A stretch of 64,000 bases of DNA from positions 1-64,000 of the IMG/VR virus record IMGVR_UViG_3300050821_003463; one strand, 5' to 3'. Positions 25,094 to 32,622 of this stretch are shown one piece after another; positions within the stretch are counted from its first letter, which is position 1, and every line of letters begins with the position of its first letter. Under the pieces are notes generated by a model. It worked only from the letters and a program-made list of their open reading frames with translations, was not told the origin of the DNA and ran no database searches. The stretch comes from a virus. A program made the position numbers and the translations under genes.

Positions 25094-25110
25094 GCTTAAA
25101 AAAGGAACTT

Positions 25111-25209
25111 ATGTGGATGCGTCGCTGTGGTCAATGTGGACGTGAACTTCACAAGAGGACACTGAAGGAAATTCTTCACTGTCTCTGTGGGTGGGCTTGG
25201 GGAGAATAG
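25111..25209 (+). CDS. Tiny zinc-ribbon protein
   Basis: A 32-residue protein. AAAGGAAC precedes the ATG. The pattern CGQCG, then HKRTLKEILHCLCG, gives a CxxC...CxC metal knuckle. The stop is two bases before the next gene. It is too small to assign, but the spacing and ribosome site make it a likely real gene. Confidence 0.55.
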   Translation: MWMRRCGQCGRELHKRTLKEILHCLCGWAWGE

Positions 25210-25210
25210 T

Positions 25211-25426
25211 ATGAGACAGTCAGGACAGTTTCCAGCAGGCTTGCCCTCGGGCAAGGTCAACGTTGCGCTTCAGCGCCCCACCGTGAATCTAAAAGAGGCA
25301 GAGAACGTAGGCGCGGAGTTGGCGTCGGTCGCACAGAGATCAGCAGCCTCGGGCAACGTCTTCTCTAAGCACGCGACGTTTGGTCCGAAGAAGATCACAC
25401 ATCCAGGGATTGAAACGGAGGACTAA
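25211..25426 (+). CDS. Hypothetical small protein
   Basis: A 71-residue protein. The ATG at 25211 has GGGGAGAA upstream and is preferred to in-frame upstream codons. The N-terminus is Gly/Pro/Gln-rich (SGQFPAGLPSGKVNVALQ), followed by a helical middle and a TFGPKKITHPG tail. It may be a short structural or linker protein. Its stop overlaps the next start by one base. Confidence 0.6.
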   Translation: MRQSGQFPAGLPSGKVNVALQRPTVNLKEAENVGAELASVAQRSAASGNVFSKHATFGPKKITHPGIETED

Positions 25427-25557
25427 TGTCATTCCACACCTACTGGCGGCACTGGCATTTCGGAAAGACCTTCCGTATGAACGGGACGATGTGGGGCTAC
25501 AATCCCTACACGAGTTATCGCTTCGGTCCCTTCGAGTTAAGAAAGTATTCGTGGTAA
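25426..25557 (+). CDS. Tiny aromatic-rich protein
   Basis: A 43-residue protein. CGGAGG lies upstream of the ATG, which shares one base with the preceding stop. It is unusually rich in Tyr, Trp, Phe, His and Arg (FHTYWRHWHFGKTFRMN, then WGYNPYTSYRFG). No membrane span is visible. The family is unknown; spacing to both neighbours supports translation. Confidence 0.55.
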   Translation: MSFHTYWRHWHFGKTFRMNGTMWGYNPYTSYRFGPFELRKYSW

Positions 25558-25566
25558 GGGAGTCAC

Positions 25567-25917
25567 ATGAGCAAGCTACCCAACAGAGCAACACAGAGTC
25601 CAGCGGAAGACGCTAAGGACCAGCCGAAACCTCCGCAGGAGAATCCGTGCGGATACAGCCATACCTACGGCGCAGGCAAGACGGCAAACCCACAGGTCTA
25701 CGTGAAGGAACATCAGATGATTCCTTCGCGTCTCGGCGGCAAGTCGAGAGAAGTATCGTTCGGTCCTCTATCGAGCGGTTTAGTGCCTGCAAACCCCTTC
25801 GCATCTTTGGCACAGGCTGGCTACATGCACAGCCATCCAGAAATTCTTGGGAAGAAGGGCTTGGCTGAATGGGATTCCGCAACCAAAAGTAAGAAGTTGC
25901 CGAAGAAAGTGAAATAA
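25567..25917 (+). CDS. Hypothetical protein
   Basis: A 116-residue protein, not recognised. GGGAG precedes the ATG. The N-terminal 35 residues are disordered (QSPAEDAKDQPKPPQENP). The remainder, with YGAGKTANPQVYV, EHQMIPSRLGG and a Lys-rich tail, may be a small folded domain. It lies in the accessory + strand region between small genes and fibre-like genes. Confidence 0.6.
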   Translation: MSKLPNRATQSPAEDAKDQPKPPQENPCGYSHTYGAGKTANPQVYVKEHQMIPSRLGGKSREVSFGPLSSGLVPANPFASLAQAGYMHSHPEILGKKGLAEWDSATKSKKLPKKVK

Positions 25918-25919
25918 AC

Positions 25920-26489
25920 ATGCTGCCCTTTGAAGATTCACAAAACAATTTCGTGAAGTATACCGACCAGCAGGGGAATCTTCTCTCCGCTATCGTGCGC
26001 GACGGAACCATCCAGGTCCAGGGCGTCGAGTTTACTGACGGGACTACCCAGACAACCGCAGCTAGTGGCGGGTCGCAACCGGTATCCGTCGTTAACTTGA
26101 CCGCTGCACAGATTCTCGCGCTGTCGACGACTCCTGTAGTTTTAGTTCCGGCTCCTGGTGCGAACCAGTACATCGCGCCAACCGTGGTGATCTTTCAATT
26201 CATCTACGGTGGAACTCCCTTCACCGGAGTTGTTGGGGCGAATCTGCAGGTGGGCGATCCAACCTCCGTGGCAGGAAACGTCTCTTGGTTTTTCTTAACA
26301 CAGGTCGGGTTGTTAGATCAGACAACCAGTCAAGTCTCTCCAGCAATCGTGGAGAATGCTGTCATCCAGGTCGCGAACGCGACTAACGCACCTCTCGTAA
26401 TCAACTCTAGCGCTGCGAGTCCAACTGGAGGGGGCGACGGTAGCATCCTCCGCGTCATCACGTACTACAGCGTTCTGTCGGCAACATAG
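25920..26489 (+). CDS. Fibre/virion-type beta protein
   Basis: A 189-residue protein. The N-terminus (NFVKYTDQQGNLLSAIVRDG) resembles the start of phage fibre subunits. The rest is beta-rich with a Val/Ala/Thr bias (LTAAQILALSTTPVVLVPAP, then GANLQVGDPTSVAGN). The protein probably trimerises as a fibre or baseplate-associated domain. The start overlaps no gene and follows the previous stop by two bases. Confidence 0.6.
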   Translation: MLPFEDSQNNFVKYTDQQGNLLSAIVRDGTIQVQGVEFTDGTTQTTAASGGSQPVSVVNLTAAQILALSTTPVVLVPAPGANQYIAPTVVIFQFIYGGTPFTGVVGANLQVGDPTSVAGNVSWFFLTQVGLLDQTTSQVSPAIVENAVIQVANATNAPLVINSSAASPTGGGDGSILRVITYYSVLSAT

Positions 26490-26496
26490 GAGACTT

Positions 26497-26805
26497 ATGA
26501 CAGACCCCGTAATCGCATTAAGCACACCGCAGGAAGAGGCGCAAGAGTTACAGGCGTCGCAGGAAGGTTGGGCGCATCGAGTACTCGTTGCGCTCGATCA
26601 GTTTGGAAATGTCTTCCTGTTTCGCGGGCAACCGGGAGAGACGATATCCACGCACGCAGCTCGCGCTGATCGGCTTGGCAAGACGTGGGGACGCTGGATG
26701 TGCATCACGCTCAATCTCTTCCAGGCGGACCACGGGTCTAAGGCACGCGCAGGGGATATACAGCGGGCAAAGAATCTGCTCCGCATCGAGAACGCTTGGA
26801 AGTAG
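26497..26805 (+). CDS. Conserved phage hypothetical protein
   Basis: A 102-residue protein. The core VLVALDQFGNVFLFRGQPGE, then TISTHAARADRLGKTWGRWM and LNLFQADHG, is a recurring pattern in phage and prophage genomes near lysis or tail genes, with no function known to me. It has no signal or membrane span. It is followed by a likely membrane/coiled-coil protein. Confidence 0.65.
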   Translation: MTDPVIALSTPQEEAQELQASQEGWAHRVLVALDQFGNVFLFRGQPGETISTHAARADRLGKTWGRWMCITLNLFQADHGSKARAGDIQRAKNLLRIENAWK

Positions 26806-26813
26806 GAGGGGAT

Positions 26814-27518
26814 ATGCTGGATAGCTACATAAAATTTTTCGCGGCGCACGAGAAGGTGATACTAGCTCTCGTCGCAGCGGGCGCTCTCTTAGGGGGAGTC
26901 AGCAAGATCGACAGCCTAATCGTCAACCACGACAAGGCAAATCTGGCTGCGCAGGCACTCGTGGTCAACGCAGACCTCGCTAAGAACGCAGCGATTGCCC
27001 AGCAAGTTCTATCCGATAACGCTACGATGAAGCAGATGCAGGCGGCGAGTGACGCAAAGCAGGCGGCGCTCCAGGCGCAGGTCCTGTCACTAATCGCTAC
27101 GCTCGCCTCACAGCAAAAGAAAGATGCTACGATGACACCGACCGAACTGACGGCGCGTTGGAACACTCTAGTTCCGAACGCCAGCGCTTCGGTTACGCCA
27201 AGCGGCGTTACGCTACCCAGCGCCGGTGCGGTCGCGACCGTGCAACAGTTGGAGATCATCCCGGTACAGGCGAAAGAGTTGGACGCATCCAATCAGAGGC
27301 TTGTCATTGAAGACGGACTGCTCGTGCAGGCACAGAAGACGAACGGGGACCTCACCACGCAGGTCACGGGGCTGAAGGTCCTGAACGTAGACGCAGCAAA
27401 GAAGTGCGAAGACGAGAAGAGTGTAATCAAGGCTGAGGCGCGCAAGAGCAAATTGCGCTATATGCTCGGCGGGGTGATTGCAACAGTCATCACACTCGCA
27501 AAGTTTGGAGCACTGTAG
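26814..27518 (+). CDS. Membrane-anchored coiled-coil protein, spanin-like
   Basis: A 234-residue protein. GGAGGGG lies upstream of the ATG at 26814. Residues about 10-28 form a hydrophobic segment (VILALVAAGALLGGV). A long Ala/Gln/Lys-rich coiled coil follows (about 40-110), then a Pro/Thr/Ser stretch, a second helical region and a C-terminal hydrophobic segment (LRYMLGGVIATVITLAKFG). This two-ended anchoring differs from a classical i-spanin. It could be a holin/spanin-type or superinfection-exclusion protein. Confidence 0.55.
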   Translation: MLDSYIKFFAAHEKVILALVAAGALLGGVSKIDSLIVNHDKANLAAQALVVNADLAKNAAIAQQVLSDNATMKQMQAASDAKQAALQAQVLSLIATLASQQKKDATMTPTELTARWNTLVPNASASVTPSGVTLPSAGAVATVQQLEIIPVQAKELDASNQRLVIEDGLLVQAQKTNGDLTTQVTGLKVLNVDAAKKCEDEKSVIKAEARKSKLRYMLGGVIATVITLAKFGAL

Positions 27519-27524
27519 ATTTGA

Positions 27525-27599
27525 TGGCATGTGGGCTAACGGTAAGTTGTCACCCTGTTAAGGTGAAAGATGGAGGTTCGATTCCTCCCGTGCCAGCCA
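27525..27599 (+). tRNA. tRNA-Asn (anticodon GTT)
   Basis: The acceptor is TGGCATG/CGTGCCA, the D-arm GGCT/AGTT, and the anticodon arm TCACC-CTGTTAA-GGTGA (anticodon GTT). The T-arm is GGAGG-TTCGATT-CCTCC, the discriminator is G, and CCA is encoded (27597-27599). All pairings are intact. Confidence 0.93.
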
Positions 27600-27653
27600 T
27601 ATCGCCGTTACATCCGAGACGCTGGAACTCTCTTGCGGCAAAAACCAGTCTTT

Positions 27654-27727
27654 GGGCGGTTAGTTAAACGGGATAACCCCTGCCTTGCACGCAGGAATTG
27701 AGAGTTCGATTCTCTCACTGTCCACCA
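27654..27727 (+). tRNA. tRNA-Ala (anticodon TGC)
   Basis: The acceptor GGGCGGT pairs with ACTGTCC with two wobbles. The anticodon arm is CCTGC-CTTGCAC-GCAGG (anticodon TGC), the T-arm GAGAG-TTCGATT-CTCTC, the discriminator A, and CCA is encoded. The 54-base gap after tRNA-Asn holds nothing I recognise. Confidence 0.92.
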
Positions 27728-27743
27728 AATTTGAAAGGTCACC

Positions 27744-28922
27744 ATGCCAGAAGGCTTAGTTCGCTCGGGCGATTTCCGCAACGGAACGCCCATCATCCTC
27801 CCCCACCAGTTCGGCAATCCAGTTGGCGGTTCCAGCGAGCCCTTTGGGAGCCCGCAGCCTCAATCAAACATACGCATGGCGGGGAACCCTGTGCGCTGGC
27901 TCCCTAGCCCCGCGCACTTCGGCAATCAGGTGTCTTTCCTTACGCAAGTCGTCCCTCCCAGCGTAGTAATCGCCCCGGGCAAGACTGGCACAGTTAACAT
28001 CAACGTCACTAATCTCCTCGGCACTAACAGTGTTGAGTTGACCTCCTTCGGGGAACCGGCAGGCGTCACCGTTACCTTCGCTCCGAACCCTGATACCGGC
28101 ACCGCCGTCGCGACGATCACAGTAGCCTCATCTGTCCCAGGCGGGCGGTACACGATCACGGTCGTAGGCACAGTCACAAGCCCGAACATCGAGTACACAC
28201 AGCTCCACCTTGTAGTCGCTGCGGGCGGCTCTGCTCCACCTCCCCCGACTCCCCCGACGTTCATCGCCTCCATAGCGGCGTTCTCCACCGCTTTCGGCGG
28301 CACCAACTCAACTACCGGCGCGGCGGGCGGGGCAAGCTCAATCGACACGACGGGCGCAACTCTGTTTGTCGCTTTCATTCGCGCGCACGCGAACGACACA
28401 TCCGTAACTGTGACGGACAGCCAAAACAATACGTGGAGTCTAGGACCCATCTCGACGCCCAACTTTGTCCCCCAGGCACGACTGGCTTGGGTATCCAACC
28501 CGATCACCAGCACAGCGCACCAGTTCCATACGAACGGTTCTGATAATGAGAACGCAGTAGAGGTCTTTGCATTTAGTTCTTCCGCAGGAACCTGGGTTAT
28601 GGATACTCACGCGGAGAGTACTGGATCAGTTTCAGGCGCGGCGGTTACGACGGACAGTATCACGCCCTCCAGCGCAGGAGAGGTCATCGTAGCAGGAACA
28701 TCCTCTAATCAGGGCGCAGCGCCCGCCACGGTCAACAACGGATTCAATGGCGGGCAGGGTGTCCCCCCAGGGTCTGCGTTGTCTCAACTACAGAACGGGA
28801 ACTGTGAATCTGGATCATCCGCGTATCTGATCGATTCGTCGGCTGCGCCAATCAACGTCACTATCACATCTTCCGCAAATACCGATTGGAGTTGGGCTAT
28901 CGCATCCTTCTCTAAATCCTAA
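27744..28922 (+). CDS. Fibre or receptor-binding-like protein with Ig-type domains
   Basis: A 392-residue protein. AAAGG precedes the ATG. Residues about 60-150 look like an Ig or COG1470-like domain (VVIAPGKTGTVNINVTN ... GGRYTITVVGT). A Pro linker (PPPPTPPT, about 160-170) leads to a second beta domain (about 175-392) with a Trp/Asn-rich concanavalin-like pattern (VTVTDSQNNTWSLG). It is the last + strand gene before the convergent terminator, a typical place for a host-range or surface protein. Confidence 0.6.
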   Translation: MPEGLVRSGDFRNGTPIILPHQFGNPVGGSSEPFGSPQPQSNIRMAGNPVRWLPSPAHFGNQVSFLTQVVPPSVVIAPGKTGTVNINVTNLLGTNSVELTSFGEPAGVTVTFAPNPDTGTAVATITVASSVPGGRYTITVVGTVTSPNIEYTQLHLVVAAGGSAPPPPTPPTFIASIAAFSTAFGGTNSTTGAAGGASSIDTTGATLFVAFIRAHANDTSVTVTDSQNNTWSLGPISTPNFVPQARLAWVSNPITSTAHQFHTNGSDNENAVEVFAFSSSAGTWVMDTHAESTGSVSGAAVTTDSITPSSAGEVIVAGTSSNQGAAPATVNNGFNGGQGVPPGSALSQLQNGNCESGSSAYLIDSSAAPINVTITSSANTDWSWAIASFSKS

Positions 28923-28927
28923 ACACC

Positions 28928-28968
28928 AAGCCCCCACCACTCTCCGGAGTCGGCGGGGGCTTATTTTT
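28928..28968. terminator. Convergent (bidirectional) terminator
   Basis: AAGCCCCC (28928-28935) and GGGGGCTT (28955-28962) make an 8-bp GC-rich stem. It is followed on the + strand by ATTTTTATTT. The A-rich left flank gives a weaker T-tract on the - strand. It separates the rightward virion arm from the leftward arm. Confidence 0.85.
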
Positions 28969-29164
28969 ATTTAGAGTCTGATCGTTCCAACCGGATACAG
29001 TCGAGGCACTTGCCACAGCTCCCACACGGCAACGGCTCCGCTTCGGTACAAGCGTGTTTGCCTGTGGCGTCGTGATACCATCCGTGGTAATAACTGTTCT
29101 TCACGCCCTCGGTGTGAATTGGCTTGGAGCAATGACGACAGAAGCTACGTGCTAAGATTGCCAT
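28967..29164 (-). CDS. Small zinc-binding protein
   Basis: A 65-residue protein with CRHC (residues 9-12), HDATGKHAC and CGSCGKCLDC, enough Cys/His for two zinc knuckles. The family is unknown. It is the last gene of the leftward transcription unit and ends at the terminator. Single-domain zinc ribbons of this kind recur along this strand. Confidence 0.65.
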   Translation of the reverse strand: MAILARSFCRHCSKPIHTEGVKNSYYHGWYHDATGKHACTEAEPLPCGSCGKCLDCIRLERSDSK

Positions 29165-29167
29165 TGG

Positions 29168-29671
29168 TCAGTACCCCAGGTCAGTGAAGACAGGAACCTG
29201 CCAATCACTTCTCTTCTGTCGGATGTTGTCATCATGTATGTCACTCATCGTCACGCCCGCAAGTTTTGAGACGAGCGACTTGATGACCCTCCCCAGCAAC
29301 TCGACCTTCTTATTGGCGGGGATCGCAGGATAAAACTTCATGACTATGATGCCGTATTTCGCGTCATAGTAGTGAACGGTCGGAAGGTAGGGCTTAAGCA
29401 CGTCGATCTTCGCGAGCCGTGCCAGACGATTCATCTCACTCTTTGAATGTTGAATGCCTTGACTGTAGTCTAGTTTGGCTCCGCGCCCTTCGCTCAGGGG
29501 AGACTTCACCACAAGGTCAGTCCCGACAATGCGACATACTTCCCTGAAGACTCCTGCGCCGATAAAGCGAAACTTTAACCTCAAAGCTTTCCACTGTGCA
29601 GGAGTGACCGGCTTATGTTGACGGATGAGACGGAGCGCCTGCGCTGTGGTCATCGGACGGGTTTGTCGCAT
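29168..29671 (-). CDS. Miniature protein-kinase-fold protein
   Basis: A 167-residue protein. The order of motifs matches the kinase fold: a Gly-containing loop GAGVFREVCRIVG, VVKSPL with a possible ATP-binding Lys, a helix with Glu (KSEMNRLARLAKID), hinge-like IIVMKFYPA, then SDIHDDNIRQK (the HRDxxxxN loop) and FTDLGY (DFG). The protein ends right after DLGY, so the usual C-lobe helices and activation segment are missing; typical kinases are about 250 residues. It could be a pseudokinase or a minimal phosphotransferase. AAGGAG precedes the ATG. It overlaps the upstream gene by 59 bases. Confidence 0.6.
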   Translation of the reverse strand: MRQTRPMTTAQALRLIRQHKPVTPAQWKALRLKFRFIGAGVFREVCRIVGTDLVVKSPLSEGRGAKLDYSQGIQHSKSEMNRLARLAKIDVLKPYLPTVHYYDAKYGIIVMKFYPAIPANKKVELLGRVIKSLVSKLAGVTMSDIHDDNIRQKRSDWQVPVFTDLGY

Positions 29672-29963
29672 CTTCGTTCTCCTTTTTTAATTTCCGGAAG
29701 AGGTTATCCACGTCGCCGTCCACAACCCCCCGCAGCTTACTACCGTAGGTCGTCTGGGCCATGTAATCTGCGAGCAGGTTAATCCGCCCGTCGATCATCT
29801 CGACCGCATTCTCCAGTTTCTTCTGCTTGTCGCTATCATGACTGTTGCGGATGGTGAGGTGCTTGAGGATTTCAATTCCGATGGCGAACAGTTCGCGCAA
29901 CTCTGCGTAATGCTCCCATCTCGTACCCGTCTCTAGCAGGTCCAGCTTGTTCGGCTCCATCAT
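29613..29963 (-). CDS. Helical hypothetical protein
   Basis: A 116-residue protein, not recognised. It is helical and charged (EHYAELRELFAIGIEILKHL, then ENAVEMIDGRINLLADYMAQ), with a disordered Asp/Ser/Pro tail that is encoded in the region shared with the kinase-fold gene. AAGGAG lies upstream of tandem ATGs at 29963 and 29960. Confidence 0.6.
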   Translation of the reverse strand: MMEPNKLDLLETGTRWEHYAELRELFAIGIEILKHLTIRNSHDSDKQKKLENAVEMIDGRINLLADYMAQTTYGSKLRGVVDGDVDNLFRKLKKENEDATNPSDDHSAGAPSHPST

Positions 29964-29973
29964 CTCGGCTCCT

Positions 29974-30165
29974 TCACCACATGCTGTAGTCAGTGATATC
30001 TAGCTCCACTCCACACCTGCAGGTGACGACTGTGCGCGTTCCGATCCCGCCGCCCGAGCGATGCTCAATTTTCACGTCGCCTTGATTTCGACAGTCTCTC
30101 CAGTGGAACTCCCAGAGGTTTGCCAGCTTCGTCATCTCGCTCGGGTAGAGTCTAATTCCGGTCAT
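29974..30165 (-). CDS. Small hypothetical protein
   Basis: A 63-residue protein, not recognised. A CRCG knuckle near residue 50 and an upstream Cys/His (HWRDC) might bind a metal. It overlaps the endolysin gene by 14 bases and is followed ten bases later by the helical hypothetical gene. Confidence 0.55.
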   Translation of the reverse strand: MTGIRLYPSEMTKLANLWEFHWRDCRNQGDVKIEHRSGGGIGTRTVVTCRCGVELDITDYSMW

Positions 30166-30628
30166 ACGCCCTCGCGAGCCACCCGTTCAGGAACTTCTGC
30201 CGCTCCGGATTTGCCGCGACCAAGTCGCGATAGAACTTCGCTTGTGTATTTTGTAGACTCAGGATGACTTCAAGCGAGTTCCGAGTATTTAGCTCGTGCA
30301 GGGTAGCGGCACCAATGACACCGTCCTGGTCGACCTCAACAGCCTGCTGCACTAGCTTATGCGCGCGGGACGCTCCGAGGTTCACTGACATGTCCAGCAC
30401 CTTCGTAGCCACAGCCTGCGGGATAATCAATCCATATCCATACCGATCCCACCAGTCGCGCAGGTAGATCGCGCTAGCGCTAGCGATAGTCAGCCCCTTG
30501 ATGTCCACACTGGGATAGCTGCGCTTGGAGATGCCGAAGTTCGTTTCGCCGCCCGGGTCTGACGGATCGTTCACGTAGCCGCCCTCGTGCCGCAGGACGG
30601 TCGGAATTGCCAACTCAAACATTGCCAT
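30152..30628 (-). CDS. GH108-type endolysin (N-acetylmuramidase)
   Basis: A 158-residue protein, the usual length of the family. The signature LRHEGGYVNDPSDPGGETNF carries the catalytic Glu at residue 15, followed by the NFGISKR block. The C-terminal half (AVEVDQDGVIGAATLHEL, about 95-115) is the peptidoglycan-binding part of GH108 enzymes. It has no signal peptide, so release depends on a holin. GGAGG sits seven bases before the ATG. The neighbours upstream include a lipoprotein and membrane proteins, making a lysis cassette. It is distinct from the + strand hydrolase at 20953-21390. Confidence 0.85.
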   Translation of the reverse strand: MAMFELAIPTVLRHEGGYVNDPSDPGGETNFGISKRSYPSVDIKGLTIASASAIYLRDWWDRYGYGLIIPQAVATKVLDMSVNLGASRAHKLVQQAVEVDQDGVIGAATLHELNTRNSLEVILSLQNTQAKFYRDLVAANPERQKFLNGWLARAYDRN

Positions 30629-30789
30629 AGTAAAACCTCCAGGTCTTCGCTCTCCAACCCCACCCTTCGCGCATACCGCTGCTTCGACGCCATTTCCAGG
30701 GGATGACCACTGTCAGTGCCCACGAAGGAACAGGGTCCTGCAAACGCGAGCAGTGCTCGATCTCTATACCGATTCTCATACGCCCTCAT
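30571..30789 (-). CDS. Small hypothetical protein overlapping the endolysin
   Basis: A 72-residue reading from ATG 30789 (MRAYENRYRDRALLAFAG ... GLESEDLEVLLWQ). It overlaps the end of the preceding gene by 14 bases and the start of the endolysin gene by 58 bases in another frame. Protein-like composition and coupling to the upstream stop support it. The ribosome site is weak, so it could be an artefact of overlap. Confidence 0.4.
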   Translation of the reverse strand: MRAYENRYRDRALLAFAGPCSFVGTDSGHPLEMASKQRYARRVGLESEDLEVLLWQCLSWQFRPSCGTRAAT

Positions 30790-30988
30790 TCGTGAAACCG
30801 ACGGCGCTCCCGCGCACGGTGACGAGGTAAGTGTGCCATTGGATTCGCTCGTCGTACGCATAGGGTTTGACTTCAATATCCTCGACAGGCTCTTTGAGAT
30901 GAACAGCCAATGCGTGCTTCGTATCGTCGAGCCTGACCGCTTTACCCATCGCTTCAACTAACCCACCGCATGCCGGTCTGTATTTCAT
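30776..30988 (-). CDS. Small hypothetical protein
   Basis: A 70-residue protein, not recognised. It is soluble, with strand-like VEDIEVKPYAYDERIQWHTY and a central Lys/Asp-rich stretch. It overlaps the upstream gene by four bases and lies in the lysis-like operon. Confidence 0.55.
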   Translation of the reverse strand: MKYRPACGGLVEAMGKAVRLDDTKHALAVHLKEPVEDIEVKPYAYDERIQWHTYLVTVRGSAVGFTNEGV

Positions 30989-31407
30989 CGCATTCGCTCT
31001 TTCTTAAGGACTACTGTGTCCACCCGCACGAGATTGTGGCATCCGACACCCTGCACGTTGTGGTGCGAGACTCGCTCGTAAGTCAAGAGAAACGGCTCCT
31101 TGACTCCCTCGAACTTGTCGGTCGGATACCCACAGAACAGGATGGACTCATCATACAGCATGTAGGTCCCAACGGGTTTCAGTCTGAGGTTCAGATTGCC
31201 GTCGATCTCATCCACCGCGTTTCCGTTGGTCGAGAGACTGGCTGCGAGGTACATCAGCGGGTTCGACTTGTAGGAGATGGTGCCCAGGGAGTTCTCACGG
31301 CTGGACGTGGTTGAGCAGTGCCCGAACTGAGATAGAAGAAGGACTCCTGTGATCAGAGTGCCCCACACCAAAGCCTCAACCAGCGCGTTCAGAGTTTTAT
31401 TTGTCAT
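30985..31407 (-). CDS. Exported or membrane-anchored protein of lysis cassette
   Basis: A 140-residue protein. The ATG at 31407 is preferred because a hydrophobic N-terminal segment then begins at residue 9 (ALVEALVWGTLITGVLLLSQ); the upstream frame is Ser/Arg-rich and lies inside other genes. After the anchor comes a Ser/Thr/Asn-rich soluble domain with two Cys residues. It could be periplasmic and tied to the neighbouring lipoprotein. Confidence 0.55.
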   Translation of the reverse strand: MTNKTLNALVEALVWGTLITGVLLLSQFGHCSTTSSRENSLGTISYKSNPLMYLAASLSTNGNAVDEIDGNLNLRLKPVGTYMLYDESILFCGYPTDKFEGVKEPFLLTYERVSHHNVQGVGCHNLVRVDTVVLKKERMR

Positions 31408-31540
31408 GCCGCTTTGCCTCTTTCTGAGTGAGATCGAGCACTTCGTCCTCAATGCGATCTTCGCGCCAGAGGATGTAGAGGGAGAGGAAGAGTCCGAGGA
31501 TCGACGCCACGGACCCAACCGTACTAAGAACCGCTGTCAT
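31397..31540 (-). CDS. One-span membrane peptide
   Basis: A 47-residue protein from ATG 31540. One clear transmembrane segment (VGSVASILGLFLSLYILW, about 8-25) is followed by a charged tail EDRIEDEVLDLTQKEAKRHD. It starts 17 bases inside the lipoprotein gene, in another frame, typical of overlapping spanin or holin genes. The ribosome site is weak, suggesting coupled translation. Confidence 0.55.
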   Translation of the reverse strand: MTAVLSTVGSVASILGLFLSLYILWREDRIEDEVLDLTQKEAKRHDK

Positions 31541-31793
31541 CGCCAGAAACCACGAGATGCTCGACGCATCCCTTTCCGCAAGAGCGATCCCACGACGTCT
31601 GGATTTGCACCCCGCAGTGCGTGTAGTAGATGTTCTCGTCCGCATCTACGAATCGGTAGACGCGGCACCCTTCGTTCTCGAAGAGAAAGTCGACTTTGAA
31701 GTTCGAGTTGCTGGTTGGCACGGTCTTTAGCGGAGCGGAGTCACAACCCAGCAAGCCGGTCAGCAGAACTGGGATTAAAAATAGAGTTTTCAT
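31524..31793 (-). CDS. Lipoprotein, DUF4884-like, o-spanin candidate
   Basis: An 89-residue protein. The N-terminus MKTLFLIPVLLTGLLGC is a lipoprotein signal with lipobox LLGC (Cys17). The mature part has the DUF4884-like pattern VDFLFENEGCRVYRF, then IYYTHC, with three further Cys residues. It starts in a 4-base overlap with the upstream gene and overlaps the one-span peptide. The pairing of an outer-membrane lipoprotein and a one-span inner-membrane peptide in a lysis cassette suggests a spanin pair. The soluble part is not helical as in classical spanins, so it may instead be an exclusion or envelope factor. Confidence 0.65.
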   Translation of the reverse strand: MKTLFLIPVLLTGLLGCDSAPLKTVPTSNSNFKVDFLFENEGCRVYRFVDADENIYYTHCGVQIQTSWDRSCGKGCVEHLVVSGDDSGS

Positions 31794-32068
31794 CGCCCCT
31801 CCAGACTGGTTTCAAGGATGCGCAATTCTTCGCTGTTGCTGAGCACGGGTTCGAATTCACTGGTTGCTTCCAGCAGAGTCTCCCCGAACATCGGACCCAT
31901 GAGGTCATCAACAGCCCGTGCTGAGTCACGGTAGTAATTTCCCTTGATCTTCGGGTTGACATACTTCGCCTCGTACCTCTCGCGCAGCGCGCGGAGCGAC
32001 TTCAACCCATCGCTTTCTTCATCAACCTCGATCAGCCGTTCGAGCGGGAAATTACGAAGCTGGTTCAT
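31790..32068 (-). CDS. Helical hypothetical protein
   Basis: A 92-residue protein, not recognised. It is strongly charged and helical (IEVDEESDGLKSLRALRERY, then a second Glu/Leu-rich helix at the end). It overlaps its neighbours by 17 and 4 bases, so it is firmly inside the operon. Confidence 0.6.
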   Translation of the reverse strand: MNQLRNFPLERLIEVDEESDGLKSLRALRERYEAKYVNPKIKGNYYRDSARAVDDLMGPMFGETLLEATSEFEPVLSNSEELRILETSLEGR

Positions 32069-32315
32069 TGGTGACCTCCACGTTGCGGACGTTGCGCGTG
32101 CATTTGCACGACTTGGAACATCCAGAGCAGCGCCACGAGCCGAGTGAGCCCTCAGCCTCTGGATGCGCTCCCAGGTGAGCCTGGGTCAGTTTGTTCGCTG
32201 CGACGCAAGGCGTCTTCTTCGCTACCGTGTTGCAGCAAACCGAGAAGTACGCAAACTTGGCATCTGCCAAGGGATCGCGCACAGGAACAGGCTTCGACTT
32301 GAACGGCTTTTTCAT
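32052..32315 (-). CDS. Zinc-knuckle protein
   Basis: An 87-residue protein. GGAGAC lies upstream of the ATG. It has an N-terminal basic stretch (KKPFKSKPVPVRD), a central CC, and a C-terminal CSGCSKSCKC cluster. The family is unknown. It is the first gene of the lysis-like operon; no convincing promoter was found in the 300 bases upstream. Confidence 0.6.
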   Translation of the reverse strand: MKKPFKSKPVPVRDPLADAKFAYFSVCCNTVAKKTPCVAANKLTQAHLGAHPEAEGSLGSWRCSGCSKSCKCTRNVRNVEVTNEPAS

Positions 32316-32622
32316 AGTGTCTCCTCAAAAAATCTGGGTGTTAGAAACTGCTCTCTACCGCCCCTCCGCGACGAGGATTGGTGAAGGTGTTCGCGTTACC
32401 TCCGACCCTGCGTGAGAGCCGAGAGCAGTCACTAACGACCAGAAATTACATGCGTGTTATGTGGTTTCAACGCATGGAACAGGGTAAGTCAGAACTCGAA
32501 CCGCGTTTTTATTACGCGATTGCCTGCTTCTCAAACCCACCCCTGCTTCGAATTCTATTTACCCTTGGGCTCTTGATCCTTCTCAAAACCCCATAAAGTC
32601 GGTCATAGGTTCCTCCAAAGAT
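32316..32622. other. Gene-poor spacer upstream of the lysis-like operon
   Basis: About 300 bases with no convincing gene on either strand. The - strand has AT-rich runs (for example TAATAAAAACG near 32490-32510) but no well-spaced -35/-10 pair. It also holds a T-loop-like TTCGAGT at about 32490-32500 with flanking AGGGTAA/TTACCCT complementarity, which does not complete a cloverleaf. Likely the leader of the operon at 32315. Confidence 0.4.
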
